Source: Delphinus delphis
Lineage: Eukaryota; Chordata; Mammalia; Artiodactyla; Delphinidae
Length of the DNA: 64,000 nucleotides
Assembly: GCF_949987515.2 (NCBI RefSeq)
Contig: NC_082701.1
Coordinates: forward strand, 34,923,755 to 34,987,754
Direction: 5' to 3'
Shown piece by piece: positions 33,887 through 46,279 of this stretch; position 1 is the first letter of the stretch, and the number at the start of each line of letters is the position of its first letter. Under the pieces are notes generated by a model that was given only the letters and a program-made list of their open reading frames with translations, did no database searches and was not told where the DNA came from. Made by a program: the position numbers and the translations under genes.

Positions 33887-35599
33887 GAAAATTCTCAAGA
33901 AAATTCCAGAGTGGGGCTGAGAAACCAGCCCTTTCATATTGCCAAACAGTCACACAATGGTGTTTCCTTCTGTAGACAGTGATGAGAAGGAGATAGAGTA
34001 TGATCACTTCTCCTAAGCTAGATATGCCAAACAAGTTTGCTGGACACTTTCCTCTGAGTCATCTGCATAATGACATGAAGACAATTGATTGAAGTGCATC
34101 TTCAAACCCTAGGGTTTATTTTTGTTTGTTTGTTTTAAGAATCCTGCTTCCTTGTTCTTTTTTGATCTTTATGTCTTACTAAATATGATCAAACTCACCC
34201 TTCTGAAGACAAAATTAAACCCGGGCAAGTTGTAATGGAATTCAGCATAGAGGTGATTGAATTTTGCCTGAGGCCACCTACTCTAATCCGCAGAAAGTTC
34301 AGAATATTGACTGGACAGCCACCTGCATCACCTACCCTCATTGTGCTGGGACCAGACCCAGTCAAGCCCTCTGGTGGCTTGATTTAGTTATAAGCTATGG
34401 GTACCAGTTCTGTCATGTGTCATTAGGGATGAATACCAAATTAAAAGCCCAAGAACAATGAAATGATTGATCTTCCCATCAATAGGAAGAAGCCAAGAAG
34501 TAGAGTTGGTAATATCTATTTTTTTTGTTTTATGCATTTGAGAGAAAATAAAGTTTTCATGAAATCCTTTGAAAGTATTCTATCTCTTGCTGTCCTGAAA
34601 TTTTCATCTTATTGTGATTTAAGCATCAAAATAAAGTTTACCCCAGAAAGAGGAGCACTCCCTTCAACTTTGGCCAACCTAAAACAAAAACAAAAAACCC
34701 ACACCCACACACATACATAACCACACCCACACACATTCAATATCACAGATGATTATAAAAATTGTTCTTTAACTTGGTTCTCCTTTTCACTAAACACAGT
34801 GTTCAGACCACCATAACAGAAAGACAAATGCTCTTTAATGGATGCATGGTTTGCCATTATATGGATGTACCATCATTTATAGAATGTCAGCTCTTTTCAC
34901 TGATATATTTCAGAGCCCAAAATAGTGCTTGGCACATAATAATGCATGAGAAATATGGTTTCAACCATTCCCTACTGGTGAATCTTTACATTGTTTTTTT
35001 GTCTTTAGTTATTTAAACAATGCTTTGATGAACATCCTTCTATATATCTTTAAATATATATGTAATTTTTTTTTTGAAAATGAACTCCTAGAAAAATTAC
35101 TGTATATAAGGAGACATACATTTCTATTTTGATAAGTTTTGATAAATAGGTAGATTAATAACTTAATTACCTCTGAAAAACTTGATGACTTTTAAGAGAA
35201 AGATTTTTAGACCTGGCTCTAAAAACTCCACTGGTAAGTTGAATATGGAATTGGATAATGGAAAAAGTGAATAACCCCTACACAATTTGTTTGGATTTGA
35301 GATCTTTTTATTCACAGATATGGATGGATTTTTTTTAAGAACCAGTAGCAGTTCAACCAAATATAAATATTACCTAGGTAAGACCTAACTCTAGGTAACC
35401 TGGTAAATGGCTCAACTACCTACTGAAAAATTTTTCCCACAAGCCACATGATATCATGATTGAATATCATTCAATCTGTTCGTGATATTCATCATGATAT
35501 CATGATAGTAAGCTTTGCTTCCTACCTTAATGTAAAGCACCAGATTCATCAGAGGTAGGATATTTTATTTACTTAGTTTTTTCTTTGAGTAAATGTTGT
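33885..35599. other. Mostly unassigned; L2 trace and palindrome pair
   Basis: An L2 3'-end trace lies at about 34875-34960 (tagaatgtcagctcttttca, gtgcttggcacataataat). Two copies of a self-complementary word occur at 35447-35506 (see findings). No gene recognised. Confidence 0.5.
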
Positions 35600-35790
35600 T
35601 TAGCCTAATAGCTAAGGTCATGGGATTTGAATAGGTTAAACTTGAGATGGAATCTCATCTTTGTCACATAACTAGCTATATGATCTTGAAATTTACTTAA
35701 TTTCTTTAAGCTTAAATTTCTTCATCTTCAAAATACTCTTTACCTCATAGTTTTAAGCTGAGGAGTAAATGAGACTGTATATTTTTTTCA
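35600..35790 (+). repeat. MIR SINE remnant
   Basis: MIR order is visible: gctaaggtcatgggatttga, acataactagctatatgatc, aatttcttcatcttcaaaat and ctttacctcatagttttaag. Confidence 0.7.
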
Positions 35791-38276
35791 ATATCCATAA
35801 GGTCTTTTATATACAAGAGTATACTTTTTGTTTCTCCAACAAAGCATCTCAGAGTTTGGGACCACCTTTAGTGTCTTGGGGCTATCATCATAAATATTCA
35901 ATAAATATTTTCCACCAACCACAAAGCTTAAGTTTCTCTGAATTATTCTCTTCTGGACTAAGCAATTGTTTTTGTTGGTTTGTTTAGAAAAAAACAAAGG
36001 CAGGAATCACAGAAAGAACCTGTCTTCCAGATATGCCCACCATTTGAACAAAGAAATTTGAACATTGGCATTGAATTTTCCTACTGAGATTAAAAAAATA
36101 CACAAACAGAAAATAGAGTTAGAAAATTTGAGGAACTGCTGAGGGTCATTTCACAAGTTAGTACCATGTGGATAAGACTCTCTTTGGGATTAGTACAACA
36201 AGTGCAAACTCCACAAGAACAATCTGGGAAAAGTGGAGAGCTTAGTAGCTTAGTAGATGATGATGGGCTGGAGTATCCTCCCCACCCACCTTGACCTGTT
36301 TCAGACCTAATACCTGCGTGATACTGAAAAAGAAACTGTGAGGTACACCTCAAAATTAGGACTCTGTCTGATATCCAGACCATTCTTCTAGATCAGGACT
36401 CTTTCCAACCTGTGCTTAATTTAGAGCCTCAGCCTAGAAGCTCTTTTCTTGGGTTTTGCTTGTTTGTTTGTTTGTTGTCTCTTTTTAATATATAGTCCCG
36501 TAAGAGGCAATCTTCTCTTGCTTGTAATAGAAAATAGATGCCTCCACCCGACCCTGGGAATTCTCTAAAAGTTAAAAGTCCTCTGAAATATATAGATAAA
36601 CATTTACTTATACCAGATGTATTTGTCCTTTCCTAAGATAGATAACAATACCATATATGTGCAAAACAGTATGGATTTGTCAAAGCATTTTCTAATGCTT
36701 AACTATCTAATTTCTTCCATGCTAGTCTCAAGACACTAAAAAGTTATTATTTTTTGTATTTGACAAAAGAGTAAAACTGAAGATTTTAGAGAATGGATTA
36801 ATTTGCCCTAATTCATACAGTGCATAATAATAATAATAATACTCTCACATTCTGTTTCTTTTTAAAGTGCTTTCATCCATTATTTATTTTATTCTTGTGT
36901 TAATCCTTTTTTGGTAGTTACTTATGAAATATAATCTCTATTATATGATTCTGTGTTTAGGTTCTAGACTCATCATTTTTCATCTGCCCTACACCCCCAC
37001 CACCAGAACTCTCTGCTAATCCATACTGAATTATTGACACAGGTAGAAATATGCAATAATCAGAAGTCTTCATGCCTATGTTTTTGCACATTGTGTTTTC
37101 CTGGCTTGGGGAATCCTTCCATTGCTGAACAAAGTCACTTTTGTGACGTTTCCACTGAACACCTGGTTTAGAATTGTAAGCACCTCTCCCCTAAGCACTT
37201 AAGTTATGTCAATTACTTAATTGAGTTGTGGTCCAAAGTTCTAAGGTAACTTTACTCTATTAACCATTATATTATACCTTTCTTATCAGTTAGATCTCGT
37301 CCTATTCTATACAATTTCAAATGATGTTTTAAGAACACGGAAATGAATGAAGTGGCCATATCCTGAAAACCAGCATTAAATAAGTAAGAATTGTATGTTT
37401 AATTTGCTGAGATGTGAGGAGAAATATTAGAAGACATTTTTCATTCTTGTTCTTCATGCTTATATGTGGTCTTGGGAAGGCCCAAATTCAGGGAGTTAAT
37501 ATGTAAGTTTTGAGCCATTGTGAATAAAGTCTAGTTCAGCCCCATGTAGTCCAGGTCAGGGTACCTATCACTTTAACAATGACATTCTTAAGACCTGGAC
37601 CTCAGAAAACCTCTTTGTGATGAATTGTTGCTCTCTGCTTCTTTATCATGTACCTAACTTTGGATTCAAGCTTTCCTTTTTAAAATTTTTTTTCAAGGTT
37701 TTGTGGTCAAACTTTCAATGTCTTTAGTGCTTCAAATTCTTTCCCTTGTGGCATAAACTTTAATCATCTTTAGTGATGTTTCCTTCATCAGCCATGACAC
37801 ACTTAGCTCCCCATACTCGACAAAGGACTCTAAAATATTAATTTCAAACAACCAGAGAGAAGCACACCTAACTCTCACCTTGTATCCCTCTATCATTCTT
37901 TGCTAACTGTGACTAGTCTTTGGAGCTAATCATTTAGACCCCAACACTTCTGGGGATTAAAAGCCAATAGTCAGAATAAGGAAATCCTTATAATAACTGA
38001 TATAGTATAATGCACAGTACTTCCACGTGCATTGGTTATGCCACTTTTATAACAACCCTAGCTAACTGATAAGTAAATAGTCTTGAGGGTAAAGTGATTT
38101 GCTGGCAGAGATTGCTATAGGTAAGACACTCTAGCCACAGCCCAAATGGTCCTTGTCCTCCACCCTTAGAGATAGTGTTTTCTTCCTATCAGAACCTGCT
38201 CTTAGGGTAGGTGATATTATTGTTTTGAATATCTGTGTGTCCCTCCTCTAAGAGATATTTGCAATTTAATCTGTTC
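35791..38276. other. Mostly unassigned; MIR traces
   Basis: Minus-strand MIR traces are possible at about 36650-36830 and 37985-38110. A short (AAT)n lies at 36826-36840. No host gene recognised. The 97-codon minus-strand frame at 36090-36383 has no recognisable domain. Confidence 0.45.
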
Positions 38277-38600
38277 ATTTATTCATTTAACAAAATATTT
38301 GTTCATTATAGGCAAGCCATCATGATAGATGCAGGAATACAGCAGTAAACAAAACAGGCAGGTTTTTTCCCATCTGAGCCGTTGAAAATCCACGTCTCCA
38401 ATTGCAGAAAAGACTACAAAGGGGGAAATGATTAGGATGACATAAAAGGGTACAATATGCGATTCTATTCTTGACTCAGTGGTCAGAGAATACCATTTCA
38501 AGGATGTAATATTTACGTTGTGACTTAAAATAGATGTAAATATTTATTAAGCAAAGTAGGATGTGAAGGATAAAGAGATGTCTCATTAAGGCATGGGAAT
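38277..38600 (-). repeat. L2 LINE 3' fragment
   Basis: The plus strand shows the reversed L2 end: tttattcatttaacaaaata, gcaggaatacagcagtaaac..aaacaggcaggt, then diverged text including cagtggtcagagaataccat (38479-38498). Confidence 0.65.
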
Positions 38601-40904
38601 GTTGGGATTAGAGCCCCTTGAAATATGTCTTATATACTAGTTTGCATTCACTTCACACGTGTGTGTCTTAGGCAATGTATCCTTTCCTTGGAGATAGCAC
38701 TTTCTACTCACCTCAAAATTGCATGCCTGTCTCTTTCCAGAGCTTTGAGCAGAGGTAAAGGGTGACATTTTTGATAAAATCTGTGCCAAAAATTGGAAAT
38801 ACACCATCTGCTCAGGAACATGAATCCAGATATAAGGAAGCAAACATGTCAAATGGAAGACAAATGCATAGGCAAGGCACATACGTAACTCATACTGGAA
38901 TGTTAGGACTCAAACCTTGAGCCCAGCAGCTTCTAGGTATTAATCCATGGAACTTCAAGATGACCGTTATGACTCATTAATCAGTCAGACCTAGGACCCA
39001 CCCTAAGGCTGCTTGACTCATTGCTATGAACTAGCTATAGCAATGTCACATGAATATAGAACAAGGCTCATCTGAAGTCCCCAAATCTACCAAAAACTGC
39101 TGCCATGCTTGGGAAAATTTCTATCCAGACAAAGTACATGCAACAGCAAGAAGGCATTGGAATATTCCAGGAAAAGGAGACTGGAGCAGAGAAAGAGTAT
39201 AATGAGTGAATTAAGAAATTACTCAAGGAATCCAAGAAGTAGTAAGTAGGTAAGGGAGGTAATTAATGGATAGTCATCTTTTCTGAAAGCTTTGGCATTT
39301 CATTTCATAGGTTGTAGTCTTCTGTGACTGTGGGCAAGTCTGATTTGCTGCAGGAGGGCAATATACAGTTTCTGTGACTTTAATTTAAGAGCACATGTCA
39401 CCAAATCATTTTTGCCTTCAAACAGACTTGAGGCCTCTGGAGTTTCAGATTTGTGGTCTAGAATCAATTTTGTTATGTGCCTTAATCACTTTCTATTAGT
39501 GATGTGTTTTCCCCTTAAGTGAAGTAAAATCAAGCCCCAGTCTCTGAAAAGAAGTGTTTTGTTTTCTTTTCACTCTCAGATTCTCCTTACCACTTACCTG
39601 AAATATTGCATACTGCTGCCACCAAAGAATTTTTCATGCCTGACAATTCAGCAGATAATGTTATTTCTTTGTAACGAATGAAAGGTAGTTTGTTCTGGGC
39701 TCAGACCTCTAACACCAGCCAGTCATTTGCACATGAAATGGAGTATTGTAAACTGGAAAGGCCAGGAAATCCCCAGGCCACTGCCTCGGATGGTCCAACA
39801 AGGGGATCTGTTGTTTGTACTCATTGTTGTGGGGCCATTTTACAGAGTGACAGATCTCTGATAAAGGTCAGAATCCAGTGACCTTCTTCTCTGATGCCAT
39901 CAATCAAGTGCACTAGAGTTAGGTGGCAATTCCATTCCACAGGCATGGTGAGCAGACACTGCTAAAGGATTTTGGCACTGTGCTGTAGCCACCAGAATCA
40001 CTGAATATGACAGACATTTGAGCTGTGTGAGTTAAAGGGAAAAATCTACCCATGTGAATAACCCATGTTTTTCTCCTCTCTACTGTAGATAGTTTGCTAA
40101 TTTCCTAAGCACAAAGCAGGTTTAATTAAAGCCAGTGGAGCAAGGGAATGCTACAGTCCAATGAGTTTTTATGTATCTCACATAGCCGGAGCCAGGCAAA
40201 ATATGAAAATGTGATGATATAAGCTTTGTTTGGTAAACAGTCTCACTCACTCTAGGCACTTCCCTCAATCCCTGGGGCACTTAAAGTATTTACTGAGTAG
40301 TGCTCCAGCTCTTCCTCCTCTTTGTGACTGACTGCCAGTCTTTCTGATGTGTTAACAACCACACTCCTCTTCTGGGAAGCATAAGGCAGTAGCGAACCTC
40401 AACAGGGAAAATGGCTCTGCATTTGCCTTTGGCACAATTCTGAGCTTTGTCTGTTCCAGCAGTCCCTTCTTTCCCACTTGAGTAGACAGGTGATTTCAGA
40501 GACTCAGGTACGAGATTATCACACCTGTTTTGGAGCCTAGGAAAAAGCACTGGCTCATTTACAAAGAGGTCTTTTTTTTTTTTTTTCTCAGAAGTACCTA
40601 TCCATCTGGAAAGAAAAGTGATTTTTTAAGGTTAGAAAATAGTAATGCAAGTTTGTGCTTAATCTTATAGAATACCATAGAATAGGATGGCTTGAAAAGA
40701 GAAAATGTAATGGAAGTTTTCCATTTATCACTATCTTTTTTTTCATATTCTATGCTATTTTTACCAGTAAATAAATTATCTAGTTATTAATAGCATTGTA
40801 TTTTTACATGAATTCAGATGTTTTATTAATAACTTATTTTTAATTGGATTTGGGAATGAGCAGATTTTTGCACATCTACACCGTATTCAGAAACCAACTA
40901 ATTC
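38601..40904. other. Unassigned stretch
   Basis: No gene, structured RNA or confidently named repeat recognised. Frames at 38637-38882, 39678-39881 and 40290-40550 have no domain or splice context. Confidence 0.45.
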
Positions 40905-41218
40905 AGACACTGATGACTTCAATTTTCAGCAGATATTTACTGAATGTCAACTATGTGATAGGCACTACTCTGGACTCTGGAGATTCAGCAGTTAGTAAAG
41001 GTCCTCATGGAGTTTATATTCTAATTAGAAGAGAGAGATGATAAAATAATAAGTGCTATAGAGGGAATTGAATGTGGGGGGATGTGGGTTCAAGGACTGG
41101 GATTTTTAAAAAGTTGGGCAGACAACTCCTTCTGGAGAAAATGGTATATTCGTAAAGCCTTAATAAGTGTTGAAATAGATAGAGACATCTAGAGGAAGAG
41201 TTTTTCAGGAAGATAGAA

Positions 41219-41905
41219 ATGAGGCAGGAGATAGATGGGCTCCAGGCTAGGTGTTTACAACTGGCCTCCTGTTCACACCTCCTTGGGTGAGAAGAAGATC
41301 AGCTCTAGGCCAGACATTCATTACCAGCCTCCTGTTTACATTTCCTGAGGTGAGAGACAAATGGGCTCCAGGACTACATATTTATGAGTGGACTCCTGCC
41401 TATATTTCGAGATCTGCACCTTGATATAAAAACAGGAACAGGAATAGGGTAAATAACCACACTTTGGGCACTTCCATGACAGGGACAGGGAGGGGCTAAA
41501 CCCTGTTAAAAGATCAAGAGGTCATACATTTCCCATCATTGGGGCAAGGGAGACTACACATGCGCAAAAGCCTTCATGGGGTCAAAATGGCAGGGAAGTA
41601 AGTCCTACTATCTCCCTCCCAGAGGCCTTTGCTGTGAAATGCGTCTTGATTGAGGGGTATGTGCACACCCAGGGGCGGGTCCAGAGGCAAATTAGCCATG
41701 GGATCAAAACAATATGATTGGCCAAGAAGAAGACAAATACCCAGAAGACTACCCTCTTAAAAAGATTTAAACTTCCCAAAGGCGCAACTCTTGAGACTCT
41801 CACTGAGTTTGCTCGTGTGTCTTTCTGCATGTACTCTGCTTTTCTAATAAACATACCTTCTGTCGTCTTGTCAGGTTCTTCCTTTCAAGGTAGACAAAGG
41901 ACTGG
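41219..41905 (+). mobile_element. LTR of an endogenous retrovirus
   Basis: The U3 carries three degenerate direct repeats of roughly 60 bp (41238-41410), followed by a reversed CCAAT box (attggcc, 41717-41723), a TATA-like ttaaaaag near 41758 and a polyadenylation signal AATAAA at 41846-41851. The order and spacing fit an LTR of a class I endogenous retrovirus. No gag/pol/env follows. The exact ends are not certain. A tRNA-Glu-like sequence begins 22 bp after the presumed end. Confidence 0.62.
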
Positions 41906-41926
41906 GGAGTTGGTTTTTGGCCACTG

Positions 41927-41996
41927 GCCCTGTGTTCTAACGGTTAAGATCCTGGTTTCCATTCAGGTTACCTGGGTTTGATTCCCAGTCAGGGAG
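41927..41996 (+). tRNA. tRNA-Glu-like sequence, anticodon UCC, probable pseudogene
   Basis: A 70-nt cloverleaf can be drawn. The acceptor arm gccctgt/tcaggga has five good pairs. The D arm lies at 41936-41949. The anticodon arm cctgg-tttccat-tcagg has all five pairs (one G-T), putting TCC in the anticodon position. The T arm ctggg-tttgatt-cccag is perfect. A-box-like tgttctaacgg and B-box-like ggtttgattcc each differ from consensus at one position. Overall it resembles tRNA-Glu(UUC), with UCC reading as Gly. The mispaired acceptor ends and LTR context suggest a pseudogene or a tRNA-derived piece carried in a repeat. Confidence 0.55.
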
Positions 41997-42153
41997 CTAA
42001 GATTTTGCTTCCAGCTACTGCTTGCTGCTGCTTGAGGCTTACTGTTGCCTGCGTCCCAAACCAGAAACATCCAGTTCTGGGCCTGAGGCAGGAACACTCC
42101 AGACATAAGCTATGGGACTTGCATGAAGGTTAGTGGGTCTGTGCAGAGTGAGT

Positions 42154-42553
42154 ATTATGGGCTGAATTGTGTTCCCCCAAAAAATCATATGTTGAAGTCC
42201 TAATCTCTACTACCCCAGAAGGTAATTTTGTTTGGAAATATAGTCTTTAAAGAGGTAATTAAGTTAAAATCAAATCATTAGGGTGGGCCCTGATCCAGTG
42301 TGACTGGTATTCTTATATGAAAAGTAGATTAGGACACAGACACACACACACAGAAGGCTATGAGAAGACACTGGAAGAAGACAGCCATCTCCAAGTCAAG
42401 GAGAGAGGCCTCAATAGACATCATCCTTGTTGACTTCTGTCAACCTCTTGATCTCAGACTTTTAGCCTCAGGAGCTGTGAGAAAATAAATTTCTGTTGTG
42501 TAAGCCACCCAGTCTATGGTGCTTTGTTATGACAGCCATAGTAAACTAATACA
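42154..42553 (+). mobile_element. MaLR-type LTR (MST/MLT1-like)
   Basis: The LTR runs from tattatgggctgaattgtgt through catatgttgaagtcctaatc, aaagaggtaattaagttaaa, gggtgggccctgatccagtg and gaagacagccatctccaagt to gtaagccacccagtctatgg and the end near gtaaactaatacaa. The polyadenylation-like aaaataaattt sits near 42482. It is a complete, solo, noncoding LTR of about 400 bp. Confidence 0.88.
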
Positions 42554-43965
42554 ATGAGCAAAGGGTTATGTAGTAAACAATGAGATCCAAGAGCTCAGAG
42601 GGATGTGGATCAGGTCAGGCTTTATGGACCATTGCCTATCAGGAATTTGTGCCGCATGCTGCAGATATAACAACATAGAGCTTATGAGAGATGGTCTTAG
42701 AGGCAGAGAATTAGCAAAGCCCTCATACTGCCTTGAACTCTCATTATTTCACAACATGGGCCTAGTATAGATGTTCTGTATGCAACAAGCTCCCAGCAGA
42801 AAGGGCCTGCCTTAGCAAACAGTCTAGATGTGAATCTGAGAGTTTTGAAAGTGAGAAGGGACCTCAATCCCACAGCTTGTTACATATTTATAGATTAACT
42901 TAAGAGAGGCTAGGGAATATTTATTTTCTCTAGGTAATGAGGAGCTTCCTGGCCAGGAACAATTCTAGGGATTGTGTATGCAAAGTGCCAAGGTCTGCAC
43001 ATTAAGGACCTTGGAATAGCCTTAGGTGCCAGGAATAACATCAGATGGTTTCAGTCCCAGTGAGTCAGTTGTTTGCTGAACTAATACCAAAAGTTAGAAG
43101 GAAATGAGCTTCTAGAACCATTTGGATTTGTCTCTTACCAGAGTCAAGGATGAACCAAGGGTTTTCTAATGAACCACTAGAAATATAAATTTGGTATTAG
43201 ATCAAGATTTGTTTTGGATGTGGTAGATGTAAAATATTTGGTTAGGCATCCAAGTGGAGATAGGAGTTAAATATAACAGTATAGATTTGGGGGAGAGGTT
43301 TGGGTTGGAGATTAAATTTGGGGAGTCATCAGCTAAGAGATGATATTTAAGTCATAAGATGGTAGAAAAATCATCACAAAAATGTGTGCAGATAAAGGAG
43401 ACAAGAGGTTCAAGGGCTGAGCTTTGGGCCACTCCATCACTAGGAGGTCAGAGAGATGAGGGGAAATCAGCAATGGAGACTGGGAAGGAATGGCCTGTGA
43501 GTAGGAGGCAAAGGAGAATATGAGGTCCTGAGAGCCAAGTGAGTAAGATATTTTAAGAAAGAAATGTTGTCTAGGATTAAAGATCTGGAATTGACTATTG
43601 ACATTCCATGAGTATGTCATAGATGGCATTGACAGGGGTGGGTTCACAAAAGAGGTGAAAGGGACCTTATTAGAGAAAATTTAAGAAATATGGGAGGGAA
43701 GTACCTTGAGACAGAGAGTACAAAGTACTCTTTCTAGGAGTTTTGCTATATGAAGAGGAGCAGAGCAATGGAGTGGTAGTTGGTGGGAAAGTGAGTCAAG
43801 AGATGTTTTATATGTCTTTGCATGTTTATGACCATGATCCAGGAGGGGAAGGAAAAAATGATGATGAAGAAGAGAGAGAGAAATGCTGGAGTGATGTCCT
43901 TAATAGATGAAAAGGGCTGTGATTTGGTGCACAATTGGAGAAACATGGATATTTTATTCATGGCC

Positions 43966-46279
43966 AGTGGTGTATCTCTAGAAAAAAGATCTAACGATCA
44001 ATCTATTTTAGATGTGGAGGGAAGAAAAACAACTTTTAGTCCACTTAAAATAAACAATATTAGCCTTTAAAAATAGATATCAGAATTATTGCTTTTTAAA
44101 ATATGAGATAAGTTAGCATTTATTGAAGCAGGTACAACATAATAGTTAACAGCACAGTTCAGCAATCAACAGCTGTATGATTTTTGGCAATATTGTATAA
44201 GACTTTAAGCATAGTGGTTTGAATATATAAGATGATTATTTGTTTTGTGCAACAAAAAACATGGGAGTAGGAAGTCTCGTTTTATCAAGAAATGAGGCTT
44301 CTTTTACTTCGCTGCTCCTCCATCCTTTTTATGTAACTGTTATGATTACAATATAGCTGCTGGGCCTCCAGACATTGCCTCCATATCCCAGATAGGACAA
44401 AAAGGAATGTTGAAGAGTTAAGGGCAAAGGACTGAGGGGAATATGCTTGCCCAATCTTTTCTTTTTTTCCAAAGCTTTCCCAGAAGCACCTCTGAGTAAC
44501 CTCTACTTACATCTTACTGAGTAGAACTGAGTAACATGGTCAATTTTACCTGCAAGGAAAACAGGGAAGGTAATTTTTTTCTGTGTAAATTGCCTTCTTT
44601 AAAAATTGGAGTTCTGATTATAAGGGAAAAGGGGAGAATGGCTGTTAGCAGAGTCTACCATGCTCTTTCCTTCTCAAAGATGATAATGCTAAAAAGTGTT
44701 CTCAGAATTCAATGAGATGATGCAGATAAAATATGTCATGAATTGTCTAGTACACAGTAAGTACTCAGTAAATGCTAGTTGTTAGTGCTAATGTTATTTG
44801 CATTTCAAAGTCAGAGCATACTCATTACTGAAGTGAGACAAATTTTGAATTATCAAGGAGTATCCTAGACACCCTGTGTTTATATGGACACCTTACTCTG
44901 TGAGCCTAGCCTTGGAAAGTGGACTTTTTCATATCCAGTCTGAAATCTGACCCCAATGGCTGCTTCCTCTTTACTGCCAAATAACAAAAGCTTTTTGTGT
45001 AAACTCTACTGCATAGAAAGACCCCCAAAAAGCATGTTTTAGTTATATTTATTAAACATTTATATGTAACTATAGGATAAAAACCTAACACCTAGCATAC
45101 TGGCTTTCTTAATAAAGCATGTATGAAATCATTTTCCAAAGTCTTCTCTTTCCCTCAAAGGACACTTTGAAAGACAAAGTAATATGCTTGATTACTCAAG
45201 TAGTTTTTTTTTTTCCATTTAAAAAGGTTAATAATAAGTAATTGATCTTTTTTTCAGGTTAGTTTAGAAACAGTTTGTTAGTCCCCTGAGTGTAGGGAGT
45301 GTCTTTTTAATCCTTTATGTTCCCTTACTAGTGTGATTCTATGTGGAAGCTCAAGAGTTTCTTGATAGTAAGGGTGATATCTTCTTCATCTTGGTTTTAT
45401 AAGCACCAGCATCCAGACTGATAAGTGTCTCATAAATATTTCCATATCAAATTGAGAAAGTAGAAAGTAGAAAGAAGGAGGGAAACTACCACTTATTGAG
45501 GATCTATTACGTTCCTAACAAGGCTCTGAACATTTAACATTCTCTTTTATTTAATTAACAGAAGGCCACCAGCAGAAAAATAAATGGCAAATGCTTACTC
45601 AGGAAATGATGGATGATGCACCGGTCACCAGAGGCAATACTACTTTCTCCACTAAAATCTTTATGCCATACACCTCTGTCTTCCTTTACACAGGCTCTGA
45701 GGATTAAACTGCTTTACCCTCTTTATGATTTAAAGTAGTTATCATTTTCCCATTTCCTGATTTCTACATTTCCTAAAATCTGCCCTTCACTGACACCCAA
45801 ACAACCATATGTCCATAGGTTCTATGTGTTAAGGGGTTTTATTACTGAACCCTAATACGAGTAAGTATTATGGTAATAGTCCTAGCAATAATGACAATAG
45901 CTAAAATTCATTTACTGTTTTTTATGTGTCAGGTACAGTGTTGGTTGCTTTAAAGGTATCATTTCATTGCATCTTTACAACAGCCTTATGAGTTAAGTAC
46001 TATTATTATCTCCCTTTGACAAATTAGAGATCTGAGTCTTAAAGGCATTAGTCACATGTGCATGGTTACACAACCAGTCATTAGTCTAATGCGAGGGTCC
46101 ATGTTCTTAAATGTGGGAAAAGTTCTAGGGCATAATAAAAATAGTTCTTAACTTGGGAAAAAAATTCTAAGGCATAATAAAAACAACCAACATGGAAAAT
46201 GGCCACAGATTCAAATCTCCAACAGGTTTACACTGCATTATGCCTGGAAAAACGATATAGCTTGCTTTTTATTTAAAAG
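43966..46279. other. Mostly unassigned; MIR and L2 traces
   Basis: A MIR 3' trace on the plus strand is at about 44690-44800 (cagtaagtactcagtaaatg). A minus-strand MIR is at about 45905-46110 (catttcattgcatctttaca, gagttaagtactattattat). A weak L2 trace lies near 45280-45350. No gene recognised. Confidence 0.5.

Larger units (their letters stand above)
40905..43965 (-). repeat. Long ancient L2 LINE, interrupted by LTR insertions
   Basis: Minus-strand L2 text occurs on both sides of an insertion block. Left piece, about 40905-41218: caactatgtgataggcacta, gtcctcatggagtttatatt, aataagtgctatagaggg. Right piece, about 42560-43965: ggtcaggctttatggaccat, ggcatccaagtggagatagg, gggccactccatcactagga, gaggagcagagcaatggagt. 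The block between (41219-42553) is LTR material and a tRNA-like sequence. No reading frame remains. Confidence 0.7.

Noticed and set aside
41927..41996. A functional tRNA-Gly(UCC) gene
   Set aside because: The body resembles tRNA-Glu, both ends of the acceptor stem mispair, and it sits in LTR-associated sequence with no clear T-run terminator immediately after.
45561..45720. Exon starting after the acceptor tttaattaacag
   Set aside because: All frames close quickly and no donor of good quality follows.
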